From contig JAEETX010000001.1 of assembly GCA_016286665.1 (NCBI GenBank), positions 61,080-125,079 on the forward strand: a DNA stretch of 64,000 nucleotides, given 5' to 3'. The stretch comes from Oscillospiraceae bacterium. Its GTDB lineage: Bacteria > Bacillota > Clostridia > Oscillospirales > Oscillospiraceae. The notes beneath the pieces were generated by a model, which saw nothing but the letters and a program-made list of their open reading frames with translations, was not told the origin of the DNA and did no database searches. Position numbers and translations under genes: made by a program. Numbering within the stretch: position 1 is the stretch's first letter; the number at the start of each line of letters is the position of its first letter. Shown here one piece after another: positions 36,047-46,903 of this stretch.

Positions 36047-36385
36047 TCAGCCCGGCGGCCAGGTCATATCCCGCCCGCTGAGCACATGGAAATGCAGATG
36101 CTTCACGCTCTGCCCGGCGCTCTCCCCCACGTTGGAAACGAGGCGGAAGCTCTCCAGCCCCTGCTCCTTTGCCAGGCGGGCGATCACCTCGAAGGCGTGG
36201 GCCACCACGGCGGAATTCGTTTCGTCGATCTGAGCGGCGGAATCCAGATGCGCTCTGGGGATCACCAGGAAATGCACCGGGGCCTGGGGATTGATATCCT
36301 TGAAAACATAGATCTGCTCATCCTGATACAGGCAGTCCGAGGGGATCTCCCCCGCGGCGATCTTGCAGAACAGACAGTCCTTCAT
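36047..36385 (-). CDS. HIT family (HinT-like) protein
   Basis: CLFCKIAAGEIPSDCLYQDEQIYVFKDINPQAPVHFLVIPRAHLDS...VKHLHFHVLSGR. Confidence 0.93.
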   Translation of the reverse strand: MKDCLFCKIAAGEIPSDCLYQDEQIYVFKDINPQAPVHFLVIPRAHLDSAAQIDETNSAVVAHAFEVIARLAKEQGLESFRLVSNVGESAGQSVKHLHFHVLSGRDMTWPPG

Positions 36386-36401
36386 GTTTCTTTCCTTTCT
36401 C

Positions 36402-39043
<2,642 letters not shown>

Positions 39044-39047
<4 letters not shown>

Positions 39048-41086
39048 CCTCCGAATTCGGAACTGTTCACAAAGCTGTTAAACTGATCCAGGGTAGCGAA
39101 GAAATTGTGGCTTCCCGTCTTGTTCAGCGCGTAGAAATAATAGCCGGTGGTCTCCGGGTTCAGCGCCGCGCGGATGGAGGCCAGGCCCGGATTGGCGATG
39201 GGGCCGGGGGGAAGCCCGGTGTATTTATAAGTATTGTAGGGGCTGTCGATCTCCAGGTCCGCGTTGGTGAGGCTTTCCTTGCGCTCCTCCAGCGCGTACT
39301 GGATGGCGGCGTCGATCTGGAGATAGGGATAATAGCTGCTGTTGAGACGGTTGTAGATGACCGAGGCGATGGTGGCCCGCTCTGTGTCCTTGCCGGCCTC
39401 CATCTCGATCAGGGAGGCGATGGTCAGCATCTCCCGCAGGGAATAGCCCATTTCCTGCGCCTGCAGCCGCATCTCCGCCGTCACCTTGGTATTGAAGTTG
39501 GAAAGGAAGCGTTCGATGGCCTCCTCCGGCTCGGAGGGCGCATAGAACTGATAGGTGTCCGGGAAGAGATAGCCCTCCAGGCGGTTTTCCGCCCCATAGG
39601 GGATATCCTCCAGGAAATCATACTTGAAGTCATGGTTGGCGGCGCATTCCAGCAGCGTCTCATAGGGGCAGACGCCGTGATCCGACAGGATCTGGAAGGT
39701 CTGCTTCAGGGTCTTGCCCTCCGGAATCATGACCATGACCGTGGCCCGTTCCACGGGACCGCCGGTGCTCTGATGCATGGCGTGGACCATGGCGTTGTAG
39801 TCCAGCTTGGTGGAAAGGGTGTAGACGCCGGGGTCCATCTTCGTGTCCGCCATCATGAGCTTTGCGAAGATGCGGAAAAGCTTGCGGTATTTGATGAGGC
39901 CCTTGTTGTAGAGCTCGTCGGACACCTGCTTCATATCCAGCTCTTCGCCCACATAGACCTCCGCCTCAACATAGTCCTTATTGAGGGAGAGCACATCGTC
40001 CGCCGCCAGCCAGGCCACGGAGGCCAGGATGGCGCTGACGCAGATGACGAAGCCGAAATACATGAGGCCGCCCCGCAGACCCGTGCGGTAGCTGCGCTTG
40101 CGGCGGATCGGACGGTAGTCGCGGGCGGTGAATTCCGGCTCTGCCGGGGTCCGGCTTTCCGGCCGGGGTTCTTCCCGCTTCTTTTCCGCCTTTTCCGCTC
40201 CGGCGCGCTTTCTGCGCCTGCGCTCCGGCTTTTCCGGCGCCGGCGGCGTCTCCGGCTGCGGCGGCGTTTCCGCCTCCGGCGGCTTTGGTTCTTCCGCCTG
40301 CTTCTGCCGGTCGCTCAGGTCCTCCATTTCCGCCATTTCTTCCTTCTGGAAGACATGGGTGGCGTCGCCCTCCAGCTCGCTGAGCTCCTCCTCGGAGAAG
40401 ACCTCCTTGAGGATGTCCTGATTCATGCTGCGGAAAAGGGTCCTGGCGTCCAGCTGTTCCGGAAGGGTTTCCTCCTCGCCGGCAGGCTCCGGCGCTTCCT
40501 CCGGCGATGCTTCCTCCGGCGCGCCTTCTTCTTCGGCGCCGATGGCCGGGAAAACGGCAGTGGTCTGGGGCAGGTCCTGCGCCGGGGCGCTCTCACCCCG
40601 CGGCGTCTGCTCCGTGACGTCCTCCAGGTAAACGTTGACGCCCTCCTGGGTGAATACCTCCATGACGGCGCTGACTTCCGCAGCCAGCTCCTCCGGCGCG
40701 GGGGCCGTCGCCGTGGAATCCGCTGGGGGGATGAACGCGCCGATCTGCTCGTCGTCGGGGACATGCCAGCCGAAGGCCAGGAGGACCGCGGCCAGTTCTT
40801 CATCGGTGACCCGGACTTCCTCCTCCCGCGTTTTCGGAGAAGACGGCGGCTGCACCGGCTCCGGTGCCGGCGGCTCCGAAGCCTTTGTCCCGGGCGCCTG
40901 CGCTTCCCGCATTTCTTCCGCGGCTTCCTTCCCGGCGGCCTCCGCCGGCGAAGGCTCCGAAAGCTCCCGGGCAGCAGCTTCAGCCGGAGAAGCCTCCGTG
41001 GCTTCTTCGGCTGCCTGTTTCTGATTCAGTTTTTCCTTCAACTGCTTTCCCACAAAGGAAAGCCGGCTCTTGATATCCGTCGTCAC
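39044..41086 (-). CDS. mltG: Endolytic transglycosylase MltG with long acidic N-terminal extension
   Basis: C-term LEGYLFPDTYQFY, LTIASLIEMEAGKDTERATIASVIYNRL, NTYKYTGLPPGPIANPGLASIRAALNP, YYFYALNKTGSHNFFATLDQFN; low-complexity E/A/P N-term preceding the TM. Confidence 0.9.
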
Positions 41087-41217
41087 ACTCTCCTAATGAA
41101 GCACATAGTATAAGCCGAAAGGGGCGGAAAACAATCCCGCTACCGAACCGGCTCCCGACTGACGTTATCCGCGCGCGGCGGGCGCTGCGTACACAGCGCG
41201 GGGAAAGGAATCACAAC

Positions 41218-41415
41218 ATGTTCTGTTCCAACAATAACAGCTGCTGGATCTGGATCCTTCTGATCCTCTTTATCCTGTTCTGGAGCTGCGGCGGCTGCGG
41301 CTTCGGAAACAGCTGCGGCGGCAACAACTGCTGCAGCGGCGGCTGCGGCAGCAATTGCAACTGCAACTGCAACTGCAGCTGCAATAACGGCTGCGACAAC
41401 TGCGGCTGCTGCTGA
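41218..41415 (+). CDS. 65-aa TM-anchored Cys/Asn/Gly-rich protein
   Basis: MFCSNNNSCWIWILLILFILFWSCGGCGFGNSCGGNNCCSGGCGSNCNCNCNCSCNNGCDNCGCC; GGGGAAAGGAATC SD. Confidence 0.75.
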   Translation: MFCSNNNSCWIWILLILFILFWSCGGCGFGNSCGGNNCCSGGCGSNCNCNCNCSCNNGCDNCGCC

Positions 41416-41458
41416 AGTCCGCCGGCGGGGGGCTCCGAAAGGGGCCTCCCTTCCCTTT

Positions 41459-42028
41459 TCAGAAGCGAAGCACCCGGCTCTCCGTCACCAGACAGCGGAC
41501 GGCGCAGTCATGCGCCTCCCTGGGCACTTCCTCCAGCATCAGGGCGTCCCGGGCCAGGCCCACGGAAAACAGGTCGCGGACGCCGAGGAAGCGGTCATAA
41601 TAACCGCCGCCCTGTCCCAGCCGGAAGCCGTGCCCGTCAAAGGTCAGCCCCGGCACCAGGATCAGGTCCCCCGGCTCCGGCTCCAGCCTCGGCGCGTTTT
41701 CATCCGGCTCCGGGATGGGCACCACGCTGCCCTCCGTCAGGCTGCCGGGACTGTAGCGGGCAAAGTACATCTGCCCGCCGGACAGGCTGACGGGCAATGC
41801 CGCCGTCTTACCCTGGTCCAGCAGGCTTTTCAGCAGGCGGCGGGTATCCACCTCGCGGCGGATGCTCAGATAGAGGAAAACCCGCTGGGCTGCCTGAAGC
41901 TCCGGCAAGACTGATAAATTATTATAAATAGCTTCGTCGCTTTTTTCAAGCTCTTTTTCATCCAGCGCCGCGATTTGGGCCCGCAGGGCCCTGCGCGCCG
42001 CCTTTTTCCGTTCCTTCAGCTCCTGCAT
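41459..42028 (-). CDS. 5-formyltetrahydrofolate cyclo-ligase
   Basis: ERKKAARRALRAQIAAL...DLILVPGLTFDGHGFRLGQGGGYYDRFLG. Confidence 0.92.
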   Translation of the reverse strand: MQELKERKKAARRALRAQIAALDEKELEKSDEAIYNNLSVLPELQAAQRVFLYLSIRREVDTRRLLKSLLDQGKTAALPVSLSGGQMYFARYSPGSLTEGSVVPIPEPDENAPRLEPEPGDLILVPGLTFDGHGFRLGQGGGYYDRFLGVRDLFSVGLARDALMLEEVPREAHDCAVRCLVTESRVLRF

Positions 42029-42684
42029 ATTGCCTCCACTGCGCGGTCCACCTCCGCGCCGATCTCCTCCACGCTGCGCAGTTTTCCGCCCGCGCCGCAA
42101 TTCAGCCGCTGCCATGAGCAGAGCGCGGAAGCCTGGCGGGCCGCGTCGATGCTGGCGGCCAGATAGCCCTCGTCCCGCTCATGGATGTCCGCGCGGGTGT
42201 GGGTCTCCGACTCCCGGCGGCGCAGGTGCTCCAGGGACACGGCCAGGTCCACGTCGCAGAAAAGCACCAGGTCCGGCGCGGGGAGGCCCAGCTTGTCATA
42301 TTCAAAATCAAAGAGCCAGCGGAGATAGGCTTCCCGCTCCTCCGCCGGAAGCTTGGAGGCCTGATGGACCGCGTTGGAGGTGGTATAGCGGTCCGTGATG
42401 ATGAGGCCGCCCCGGGCATAATAGCCGCCCCAGTCCTTTTTATAGGAAGCGTAGCGGTCCACGGCAAAAAAGGCCGAGGCCGCGTAGGCGTTCACATCCG
42501 AGGGCTTGTCCCCGAATTCCCCCGCCAGATACATGCGGATCAGCGCCGAGGAGGGCTCGGCATACTGGGGAAACACCAGGCTGCGGAATTCCCGCCCTTC
42601 CCGCTTCAGCCGCGCGCAGAGGCGGCTGTACTGGGTGGATTTGCCGGAGCCGTCCACCCCTTCAAACACGATCAGCTTTCCCAT
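42016..42684 (-). CDS. tmk: Thymidylate kinase
   Basis: MGKLIVFEGVDGSGKSTQYSRLCARLKREG...ITDRYTTSNAVHQASKL. Confidence 0.9.
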   Translation of the reverse strand: MGKLIVFEGVDGSGKSTQYSRLCARLKREGREFRSLVFPQYAEPSSALIRMYLAGEFGDKPSDVNAYAASAFFAVDRYASYKKDWGGYYARGGLIITDRYTTSNAVHQASKLPAEEREAYLRWLFDFEYDKLGLPAPDLVLFCDVDLAVSLEHLRRRESETHTRADIHERDEGYLAASIDAARQASALCSWQRLNCGAGGKLRSVEEIGAEVDRAVEAICRS

Positions 42685-43399
42685 GGACGATCCTCTCCCA
42701 AACCACCGACACGAGAAAGACCGGCAGCTTGATCATTCGTTTGATGCGGCTGGGCTGGCTGAGCAGGCGGTACAGCCATTCCAGCCCCGCCCTGCACCAG
42801 GCCTCCGGCGCGCGCTTCACATCCCCGGCGAAAACGTCCATGCTCCCGCCGACGCCCAGCATCACCGCAGGGCCCACTTCGTCCCGATGGGCGGCCATCC
42901 AAAGCTCCTGCCGGGGGAACCCCAGGCACACCAGGATCAGCCGCGCGCCGGAAGCCCGCAGCCTTTCCAGCACGGGCCCGTCTTCCTTGAAATAGCCGTC
43001 GCCGCAGCCGGCGATGCGCAGGCCGGGATACTTTGCGCAGAGGTTCTCCCCCGCCCGCTCCGCCACGCCCGGCTTCGCCCCCAGGAGGAAGACGCTCAGG
43101 CCCGCCGCCGCGGCATGGGCGATCAGCGCCTCCGCCAGCTCGATGCCGGGCACCCGCTCCTTGAGGGGCGTCCCCAGGATGCGCGCGGCATAGATGACGC
43201 CGATCCCGTCGGGGATCACCAGGTCCGCCCCGTTGACGGCGGCCTTCAGCTCCGGCAGCTTCCGCGCCAGCCAGACGATCTCCGGATTGGGGGTCACCAC
43301 ATAGTGGCCGCCGCCGTCCTCCATCATGGCGCTTCCCCGCGCCGCCGCCTCCTCCAGCGTGACCGGATCGAAGCCGACGCCCTTTATTCCAATACGCAT
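42662..43399 (-). CDS. WecB/TagA/CpsF family glycosyltransferase
   Basis: VVTPNPEIVWLARK...LVIPDGIGVIYAARILG...LILVCLGFPRQELWMAAHRDEVGPAVMLGVGGSMDVFAGDVKRAPEAWCRAGLEWLYRL. Confidence 0.93.
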   Translation of the reverse strand: MRIGIKGVGFDPVTLEEAAARGSAMMEDGGGHYVVTPNPEIVWLARKLPELKAAVNGADLVIPDGIGVIYAARILGTPLKERVPGIELAEALIAHAAAAGLSVFLLGAKPGVAERAGENLCAKYPGLRIAGCGDGYFKEDGPVLERLRASGARLILVCLGFPRQELWMAAHRDEVGPAVMLGVGGSMDVFAGDVKRAPEAWCRAGLEWLYRLLSQPSRIKRMIKLPVFLVSVVWERIVHGKADRV

Positions 43400-44112
43400 T
43401 GGCGGAAAACCTTTCCGATGCTGTCGTGGATCACCAGGTCCGCGCTGGCATCATAGGGCGTGGCGGATTTGTTGATGAGCACCAGCCGTTTCCCCCGATA
43501 GTATTCTACCAGTCCCGCGGCGGGATATACCGTCAGTGAGGTGCCGCCCACGATGAACATGTCCGCCTTGCGGATATCCCGGATGGCCTGATCCATGTCC
43601 CCGTCGTGAAGGCTCTCCTCATAGAGCACCACGTCCGGCTTGATGATGCCGCCGCACTTGTCGCAATGCGGCACGCCCTCCTGCGCCAGCAGGTATTCCA
43701 CGGGGAAGAACTTGCCGCACTTCATGCAGTAGTTTTTCAGGGTGGTGCCGTGCAGCTCCACCACGTTTTTGCTGCCCGCCTTCTGATGGAGGCCGTCGAT
43801 ATTCTGGGTGAGGACGCTGCGGAGCTTCCCCTCCGCCTCCAGCTTCGCCAGGGCCAGGTGGCAGTCGTTGGGCTTCGCCTCCGGATAGAGCATCTTTTCC
43901 TTGTAAAAGCGATAGAATTTCTCCGGCCAGCGGACAAAATAGCTGTGGCTGATGATCTCCTCCGGGGGCTCGGCATATTTCTGATTGTAAAGCCCGTCCA
44001 CGCTGCGGAAATCCGGGATGCCGGATTCCGTGGAGACACCGGCTCCGCCGAAAAAGACGATGCTGCTGCTCTCTCTGATCCACTGCTTCAGGGTTTCAAT
44101 GGCGTCGGACAT
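43384..44112 (-). CDS. cobB: NAD-dependent protein deacylase (Sir2/CobB)
   Basis: VFFGGAGVSTESGIPDFRS, LTQNIDGLHQKAGSKNVVELHGT, two CxxC zinc pairs. Confidence 0.94.
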   Translation of the reverse strand: MSDAIETLKQWIRESSSIVFFGGAGVSTESGIPDFRSVDGLYNQKYAEPPEEIISHSYFVRWPEKFYRFYKEKMLYPEAKPNDCHLALAKLEAEGKLRSVLTQNIDGLHQKAGSKNVVELHGTTLKNYCMKCGKFFPVEYLLAQEGVPHCDKCGGIIKPDVVLYEESLHDGDMDQAIRDIRKADMFIVGGTSLTVYPAAGLVEYYRGKRLVLINKSATPYDASADLVIHDSIGKVFRQCVLE

Positions 44113-44278
44113 GCTCATTCCTCCTTCCGGCCGGGGCGGAGGCCCCTGCCCGTTTGCTGCAAGCTTATCTGATAGAATACCACCGACGGCTTTTTTTGTC
44201 AAACCGCGCAGGCGGCTTGCATTCCGCCGGCGATCCATGGTAAACTTGCTCAAAAACCAGAGCGAAGGAGCGTTTTCC

Positions 44279-44974
44279 GTGCCCGAAAAGATATTCACCA
44301 TCCCCATCAACGAAGCCTTTGACGTCCTCGACGGCTGCCCCCTCTGCCGCATGCGGGAGAAGCTGGAGGAGCAGACGCTGGAAAGCGCCCTGGGCGCCGC
44401 CATGATGGAGCCCGCCATCCGCATCGAAATGAACCGGGAGGGCTTCTGCAGCCCCCATCTCCTGGCGATGCACCGCAAAAAGAACAAGCTGGCCCTGGGG
44501 CTCATCCTGGAAAGCCGCCTGGACGAGCTGGCCGGCCTGCTGGGAGAGCCCGCCCGGGGCAAAAAGGGGCTCTTCGGCAAGAAGGACGACAAGGGCGACG
44601 CTGCCGAGACCCTGACGGCGCAGGCCAAAAGCTGCTATGCCTGCAAGCGCATCCGAAACACGGAGGTCCGCTACTGCTCCAACACGGCCTGGCTGTGGGA
44701 CAGCGACGAAGCCTTTCGCGGCAAGCTGACGCGGCAGCCCTATTTCTGCCTCACCCACGCCGCCATGCTGCTGCGCGTGGCGAAGGAGGAGCTGAAGGAG
44801 AAATCCTATGCTTCGCTGTATGCGGCGGTCACGGGGCAGCTGCGGGACGCCCTGACCCGGCTGCGGCAGGACGTGACGGGCTTCACCGTCAGCTTCGACC
44901 ACCGCAACGCGGACAAGCCCCTCACGGAGGCGGAGCGAAGCTCCCTGGAACGAGCGACGAAAATGCTGCGATGA
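44279..44974 (+). CDS. DUF6062-like Cys-containing protein
   Basis: CPLCRMREKLEEQTLE, FCSPHLLAMH, CYACKRI, YFCLTHAAML; GTG start behind GAAGGAG. Confidence 0.7.
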   Translation: MPEKIFTIPINEAFDVLDGCPLCRMREKLEEQTLESALGAAMMEPAIRIEMNREGFCSPHLLAMHRKKNKLALGLILESRLDELAGLLGEPARGKKGLFGKKDDKGDAAETLTAQAKSCYACKRIRNTEVRYCSNTAWLWDSDEAFRGKLTRQPYFCLTHAAMLLRVAKEELKEKSYASLYAAVTGQLRDALTRLRQDVTGFTVSFDHRNADKPLTEAERSSLERATKMLR

Positions 44975-45031
44975 TCCGGTCCGCCCCGCCTTGCGGGCGC
45001 CGGCGGGCCAGGGGTATGAAAAACGAAAGAA

Positions 45032-45075
45032 CGGAGCCGGCTCCTGATTTTTCCGTCAGCCGGCTCCGCTTTTTG
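45032..45075. terminator. Rho-independent terminator
   Basis: CGGAGCCGGCT ... AGCCGGCTCCG CTTTTT. Confidence 0.75.
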
Positions 45076-45174
45076 CGTTGCGTTTCGCGGAATTTCGGAA
45101 AAAAACGGAAAAATCCGGCGGCCTGTGTCCAAAATCGGCGTTCTCCATCGTAATAAGGAAGGAGGGGGATGCTT

Positions 45175-45693
45175 ATGCTGATCTATTTGCAGACGATCGA
45201 AACCGACGAGGACAAATCGAAATTCGAGCAGCTTTATATGACGTACCGCGCCTTGCTCATGCATCTGGCTTTTCGGCGGCTGGGAAATGCGCAGGACGCG
45301 GAGGACGCCGTACACAAGGTCTATGTGAAAATCGCGGAGAAAATCAAGATCATCGAACCGGCCGGTCCAAAAACGAAGAAGCTCGTCGTAATTATGGTTG
45401 AGAACACGGTGACCGATATGCTGCGGGAACGGGGGAAGCATCCGGCGGTCCCCCTTACCGAAGAACCGGCGTCCGGGGAGCAGCTGCCCGCCGGGGAAAA
45501 CCTGCTGGAAGACTGCATCCTAAGGCTGCCGGAGAAGCAGCGGGCGGTGATATGGCTGAAGTATCACCACGGATACAGCCTTCGGGAAATCGCCGGATTG
45601 CTGGGCATCACGCTCTCCTGGGCGCAGAAGCTGGACCAGCGGGCAAAGAACAAGCTGGAGGAACTCTACCGGGAAGGAGGCGGAAATCTATGA
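45175..45693 (+). CDS. ECF-like sigma-70 family RNA polymerase sigma factor
   Basis: NAQDAEDAVHKVYVKIAEKI...LRLPEKQRAVIWLKYHHGYSLREIAGLLGITLSWAQKLDQRAKNKL; start 45169 or 45175. Confidence 0.88.
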   Translation: MLIYLQTIETDEDKSKFEQLYMTYRALLMHLAFRRLGNAQDAEDAVHKVYVKIAEKIKIIEPAGPKTKKLVVIMVENTVTDMLRERGKHPAVPLTEEPASGEQLPAGENLLEDCILRLPEKQRAVIWLKYHHGYSLREIAGLLGITLSWAQKLDQRAKNKLEELYREGGGNL

Positions 45694-46367
45694 TTCCGGA
45701 AGAATGGTTATGTGCGGCGGCCGCAGGGTCCTGCGAAGCTTATGTATCGCAGCTGACGGCGGATTTCGACGCCGGGGAAAGCTTCGTGTTTTCCAACGCG
45801 TTTGAAAAGAAGATCGAAAAGCTGAAACGGAGAGCGGACCACCCGGTCCTTTACCGGACCGTGCGCCGGGCGGCGGCCTTCCTGCTGGCGATCCTTTTCG
45901 CCGGAATGGTCTGGATCAGCGTTGATGCTGACGCCAGGGCTGTGTTCTTTGGATGGTTCAATGAAGTAATCGGTAATAGTTTTGTGTATCATCACAACGA
46001 GAGCGCCAATGGGAATACCAAGCCAGTTGATTACCGGCCTTTATGGATTCCCGATGGGTATTCTGAAAATACGGTCAATGTGTTCGTTGACGAAACGACC
46101 GTATTGTACAAAAGCGAAGCTAAAGGTTATTTGAGATTTAGCTATATAATTAGTCTGGAGAAAAGGACATGGTATTTAGACATAACGGATGCAGACATAA
46201 AGGATTGCTGTGTTAATGCACAGCCTGCCCAACTGTTCATTTCAAAACTTGACAGTGTCGCGAGCGGAATAACATGGACAACAGAAGATTCTGTATTTTT
46301 AATTACGGGATTTGTGACTGAAGCTGAGCTAATACGTATGGCTGAAAGCGTAGAAGAAATACATTAG
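45690..46367 (+). CDS. Anti-sigma-factor-like membrane protein with DUF4367-like C-terminal domain
   Basis: Overlaps the sigma gene stop (ATGA); TM AAFLLAILFAGMVWISV; C-term DYRPLWIPDGYSENTVNVF...VFLITGFVTEAELIRMAESVEEIH. Confidence 0.78.
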   Translation: MIPEEWLCAAAAGSCEAYVSQLTADFDAGESFVFSNAFEKKIEKLKRRADHPVLYRTVRRAAAFLLAILFAGMVWISVDADARAVFFGWFNEVIGNSFVYHHNESANGNTKPVDYRPLWIPDGYSENTVNVFVDETTVLYKSEAKGYLRFSYIISLEKRTWYLDITDADIKDCCVNAQPAQLFISKLDSVASGITWTTEDSVFLITGFVTEAELIRMAESVEEIH

Positions 46368-46420
46368 TAATTTACAAATCATGAGCAGATTATAGGCTTT
46401 GAATATTCGGAGGTTATACT

Positions 46421-46777
46421 ATGTCGATCAAAAACACATATTCAACTTCAATCAGAATGGTAGCACTTTTCCTAATACTAATTATGAGCATGTCTTTTCC
46501 GGCTTCTGCCCTTGATGGCAGCACTAAAGAAATGTATAATTCGGTAGACATTATGCTGTCTGAGTTAAACGAAGAGTACGGCACTGACTTTCACATACTG
46601 TCTGCTGATGAAATGAAAAGCTTTGGGTTAGATAAATACTACGATGTAGATAAATATGGATTGACTAAAGAATGGACAGAGCAAGAACTCTTGCAATTGG
46701 AAAAGACTCTTCGATATGTTGCCGAAATCAAAATCCCTGAATATGAGATTCGTTCACAACAAGCACATTTCTCGTGA
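46421..46777 (+). CDS. Small secreted hypothetical protein, AT-rich, C-terminus probably truncated
   Basis: Signal peptide MVALFLILIMSMSFPASALD; low GC relative to window; last residues run out of frame into the displaced DUF4367 tail. Confidence 0.5.
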   Translation: MSIKNTYSTSIRMVALFLILIMSMSFPASALDGSTKEMYNSVDIMLSELNEEYGTDFHILSADEMKSFGLDKYYDVDKYGLTKEWTEQELLQLEKTLRYVAEIKIPEYEIRSQQAHFS

Positions 46778-46875
46778 CCGGCTTCATCAGCGAAGAAGAC
46801 CTGCTCCGAATGGCCGAAAGCGTCAATGAAAGCCCTTCAAGCCCGTTGGTTTTCGGACAAGGTGATACAAAGTGA
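46765..46875 (+). pseudogene. Displaced C-terminal fragment of a DUF4367/anti-sigma protein
   Basis: Frame starting 46765: TFLVTGFISEEDLLRMAESVNESPSSPLVFGQGDTK*, matching VFLITGFVTEAELIRMAESVEEIH of 45690-46367; no start codon/RBS of its own. Confidence 0.8.
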
Positions 46876-46903
46876 TATGCAGAACCAAGGAAGGAGAAAG
46901 AGA

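Noticed and set aside
41211-41399. Minus-strand Gln/Leu/Pro-rich 62-aa ORF
   Set aside because: Complement of the Cys-rich gene's codon repeats; no RBS
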